This document shows positions 61,593-64,000 of a stretch of DNA of 64,000 nt, one piece after another. Within the stretch, counting starts at the first letter, position 1. Every line of letters starts with the position of its first letter. Below the pieces are notes generated by a model. The model was not told the DNA's origin and searched no databases. It worked only from the letters and a program-made list of their open reading frames with translations. The stretch covers positions 244,033 to 308,032 of the forward strand of contig NZ_RRCO01000004.1 of the NCBI RefSeq assembly GCF_003862475.1. Direction: 5' to 3'. The position numbers and the translations under genes were made by a program. This DNA is from Lachnoanaerobaculum gingivalis. Its GTDB lineage: Bacteria; Bacillota; Clostridia; Lachnospirales; Lachnospiraceae.

Positions 61593-61647
61593 GTAGTTGA
61601 GTTGCACAGTATAGTGCATAAAAATAAATTATACAGACTGGAGATAT

Positions 61648-63417
61648 ATGAAGACAATTATTGAATTGATTTCCGATGAGCTTAAGTCTGCATTTGCAAA
61701 ATTGTCATATGATGAAAAGTATGGAAAGGCCAATATTTCAAACAGACCTGACCTATGTGAGTATCAATGCAACGGCGCAATGGCGGCAGCTAAGGAATAT
61801 AAGAAAAAACCTATTGATATAGCAAATGAGGTTGTTGAAATCCTAAAACAAAGTGAAAGCTTTGAAAAAATCGAAGCTATTATGCCGGGATTTATCAATA
61901 TAAATATAAGCAATACTTTTATAGAGAAATATGTGAGAGACATGTCAAATTCACAAAAGTACGGTATAGAGCTTGACAATCCTGCAAAGAAAATAATAAT
62001 CGATTATGGAGGTGCAAATGTTGCAAAGCCTCTTCATATCGGACATTTACGTTCTGCGATTATCGGAGAGAGCTTAAAAAGAATGGGAAGATTCTTCGGT
62101 AATGAGGTAATAGCGGATGTACACTTGGGAGACTGGGGTCTTCAGATGGGGCTTATAATAGAAGAGCTTAGAGAAAGAAAACCTGAGCTTGTTTATTTTA
62201 AGGAAAACTATGACGGAGAGTACCCAAAGGAAGCGCCTTTTAGCTTAAATGATTTGGAGGAAATATATCCTGCGGCTTCAAAAAAATCAAAGGTTGATGA
62301 AAGTTTTAAGCAAAGAGCACAGGAAGCCACTTTGGAACTTCAAAAAGGTTACAGACCGTATAGGGAGATTTGGAAGCATATAATTAATGTATCTGTAGAG
62401 GACTTAAAGAAAAACTACAGTTCACTTTTGGTAGACTTTGATCTCTGGAAGGGTGAGTCCGATGCCGATCCTTATATACCGGATTTGATTAAAGATCTGG
62501 AAGACAGAAAAATTGCAAGAGTTTCTGAAGGCGCTTTGGTAGTGGATATAGCTATGGAAGGTGATAAGAAGGAATTGCCTCCTTGTATAATAAGAAAATC
62601 CGACGGCGCTGCACTTTATGCCACATCGGATCTCGGTACTTTGGTGGAAAGAGAAAAGCTTTATTCACCTGATGAATATATCTATATTGCGGATAAGAGA
62701 CAGGAACTTCACTATACACAGTTTTTCAGAGTATCAAGAATTGCAGGTATAGTTCCTCCAAATCATGAACTTAAATATATAGGTTTCGGAACAATAAACG
62801 GAAAAGACGGAAAGCCTTTAAAGACAAGAGACGGCGGTGTGGTTCGTCTTGAGACTGTAATTAAGGACATTGAGGATGCCGTATTTGCAAAGATAAAGGA
62901 ATCAAGAGATGTATCCGACGAGGAAGCAAGAAATACTGCAAAGATTGTAGGACTTGCGGCTATTAAATATGGCGATCTCAGCAATCAGGCTGCAAAGGAT
63001 TATATATTTGATATTGACAGATTTATATCATTTGAAGGAAATACAGGGCCTTATATTTTGTATACAATAGTCAGAATAAAGTCTATACTTGAAAAGTACT
63101 ATGAAAGCGGTTCAAAGCAGGTCAGTCTTAATGACTTGAGTGTTCCTGTGGAAGATATACATAAAAAGCTTTATATGGAATTGTCACAGTTTAATGAAGT
63201 TATGAAATCTGCATGGAATGAACTTGCACCACATAAAATATGTCAGTATATTTATGCGGTTTCAAATACATTCAACTCATTCTATCATGAAATAAAGATA
63301 CTTTCTGAAGCTGATGAGAAAAAGAAAAAAGGATACCTTGCAACTATTCTTCTTACAAAGGAGCTATTGGAGTCTGCCATAGATCTCCTTGGAATAGAAG
63401 CGCCTGATAAAATGTAA
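61648..63417 (+). CDS. argS: arginyl-tRNA synthetase
   Basis: This 589-residue class I synthetase has an N-terminal additional domain, the HIGH motif (KPLHIGHLRSAIIGE), the ArgRS-typical KTRDGGVVRLE in place of KMSKS, and a DALR anticodon domain ending in LLGIEAPDKM. Full length. It has its own terminator. No T-box is seen upstream. Confidence 0.96.
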   Translation: MKTIIELISDELKSAFAKLSYDEKYGKANISNRPDLCEYQCNGAMAAAKEYKKKPIDIANEVVEILKQSESFEKIEAIMPGFININISNTFIEKYVRDMSNSQKYGIELDNPAKKIIIDYGGANVAKPLHIGHLRSAIIGESLKRMGRFFGNEVIADVHLGDWGLQMGLIIEELRERKPELVYFKENYDGEYPKEAPFSLNDLEEIYPAASKKSKVDESFKQRAQEATLELQKGYRPYREIWKHIINVSVEDLKKNYSSLLVDFDLWKGESDADPYIPDLIKDLEDRKIARVSEGALVVDIAMEGDKKELPPCIIRKSDGAALYATSDLGTLVEREKLYSPDEYIYIADKRQELHYTQFFRVSRIAGIVPPNHELKYIGFGTINGKDGKPLKTRDGGVVRLETVIKDIEDAVFAKIKESRDVSDEEARNTAKIVGLAAIKYGDLSNQAAKDYIFDIDRFISFEGNTGPYILYTIVRIKSILEKYYESGSKQVSLNDLSVPVEDIHKKLYMELSQFNEVMKSAWNELAPHKICQYIYAVSNTFNSFYHEIKILSEADEKKKKGYLATILLTKELLESAIDLLGIEAPDKM

Positions 63418-63420
63418 TAA

Positions 63421-63457
63421 AAACTCCTACTAAATTCTGAATTTGGTAGGAGTTTTT
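63421..63457 (+). terminator. terminator of argS
   Basis: AAACTCCTACTAAATT pairs with AATTTGGTAGGAGTTT around CTG, followed by TTTATA. Confidence 0.85.
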
Positions 63458-63885
63458 ATATAGCAAAAAAATATTTTTGCTATATTATTTTTATTTAGAT
63501 TGAATTTTTCTGTATAAAATTATAGACTGGAAGTGACATATTAATGCAGAGATAGAGAGAATTTTATTAATAAATATTTGTAAAAAATACTTGCTTTCTG
63601 TATCATAAAAAAATGTATACAAAAAAATACAATATAAATCCTTGAAAATCGTCTGTAACTTTGTACAAATATGGTATAATAAAAGAAAATAAGGGTGGAA
63701 AAATGCTTCAAACGGCAGTATGCCGAAAGACTAAGAATTGCTTTGGTTTCTTGGTTTATTTGTGCGTCAGGAGATTATATATTGCTTTAAAATAATCTAA
63801 AAATTAACAATTAATTTGACTTGTTTTACACAAATTACTGCCTGATTTCTTACATTTGTTTACCCGGATAGAAGAGGAGAAAAAT
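63458..63885 (+). promoter_or_regulatory. rnf promoter and long structured leader
   Basis: This 428-base region has no gene. TGGTATAAT at 63672-63680 is an extended -10. It would give a leader of about 200 bases. The leader holds a perfect hairpin CGGCA-GTA-TGCCG (63713-63725) and a second stem CTAAGAA / TTCTTGG (63731-63754), followed by a longer unpaired-looking stretch and AGAGGAG before rnfC. It may be a regulatory RNA, but it matches no riboswitch class that I can name. Confidence 0.45.
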
Positions 63886-64000
63886 ATGGGATTAGCTACA
63901 TTTATTGGTGGTGTACATCCATATGAGGGCAAGGAACTCTCAATGGAACATCCGATAACGGTACTACAACCAAGCGGTGTTGAAATGGTGTTCCCGTTAA
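63886..64000 (+). CDS. rnfC: RnfC, N-terminus (cut by window end)
   Basis: Only 38 codons are visible. FIGGVHPYEGKELSMEHPI is the start typical of RnfC, the NADH-binding Fe-S subunit of the Rnf ferredoxin:NAD+ oxidoreductase. RnfC begins the rnfCDGEAB operon in Clostridia. AGAGGAG precedes the ATG. The rest lies beyond the window. Confidence 0.85.
   Translation, partial: MGLATFIGGVHPYEGKELSMEHPITVLQPSGVEMVFPL

Noticed and set aside
63700-63790. c-di-GMP (GEMM-I) riboswitch before rnfC
   Set aside because: CAAAC, GAAAG and CTAAG pieces recall the class, but the core GACGCAAAGC is missing and the stems do not match.

Overview
This window is AT-rich chromosomal DNA from a low-GC, Gram-positive anaerobe. 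The evidence is AGA-dominated arginine use, strong AGGAGG-type ribosome binding sites, U-rich intrinsic terminators after most transcription units, a T-box leader, a perfect CcpA-type cre site, an [FeFe] hydrogenase, the start of an Rnf complex, BspA-like leucine-rich repeat proteins and a DUF1700/DUF4097 cassette. Together these point to Clostridia, most likely Lachnospiraceae, possibly an oral or gut genus. The genus is inference only. I saw no rRNA, tRNA or CRISPR array.

Layout. 1-900: tail of an IS1182-type transposase. 1.0-6.9 kb: a five-gene surface-glycan cluster (two GT2 enzymes, two GT-C-like membrane proteins, one LicD), followed by a small XRE regulator and a convergent BCCT (choline/betaine-type) transporter. 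8.9-15.2 kb: accessory small genes (lipoprotein plus metallo-beta-lactamase-fold protein, S66 peptidase, DUF1697, GNAT, GrpB, DUF523). 15.2-19.2 kb: sugar-acid metabolism (cre-controlled tagaturonate reductase, glycerate kinase, PTS IIC-like permease). 20.4-22.6 kb: rpmG-secE-nusG-rplK-rplA, with no rplJL following. 22.8-24.7 kb: PadR-DUF1700-DUF4097. 24.9-29.8 kb: a surface-protein block with a lipoprotein gene broken by one in-frame stop and two large LRR proteins, one carrying nearly identical 69-bp repeats. 30-35 kb: radA, ybaK and a TetM-like GTPase fused to a YacP/Rae1-type NYN nuclease. 35-41 kb: an iron locus (feoA-feoA-feoB-small Cys-rich protein; divergent small protein and P-type ATPase; DtxR regulator) with three copies of TTAG-N6-CTAAC between the divergent arms. 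41-48 kb: GltD-like oxidoreductase, T-box-controlled thrS, RNHCP protein, aroA and tyrA. 48-56 kb: divergent EF-G paralogue, sortase-type surface protein, [FeFe] hydrogenase, htpG and a double Mop/TOBE protein. 56-64 kb: degV, galactokinase, nrdR, yqeG, aroE, aroQ, efp, argS and the first codons of rnfC behind a long leader.

How the genes work together. Four shikimate/tyrosine genes lie in two clusters (aroA-tyrA and aroE-aroQ). Translation genes recur (rpmG, rplK, rplA, thrS, argS, efp, an EF-G paralogue and the TetM-like fusion). The iron locus looks like a self-contained DtxR regulon. The most notable item is the GTPase-NYN fusion at 32315-34924. It joins an A-site-binding translational GTPase to a nuclease domain whose stand-alone relative (Rae1) cuts mRNA in the ribosomal A site, which suggests a one-protein, ribosome-directed mRNA cleavage factor.
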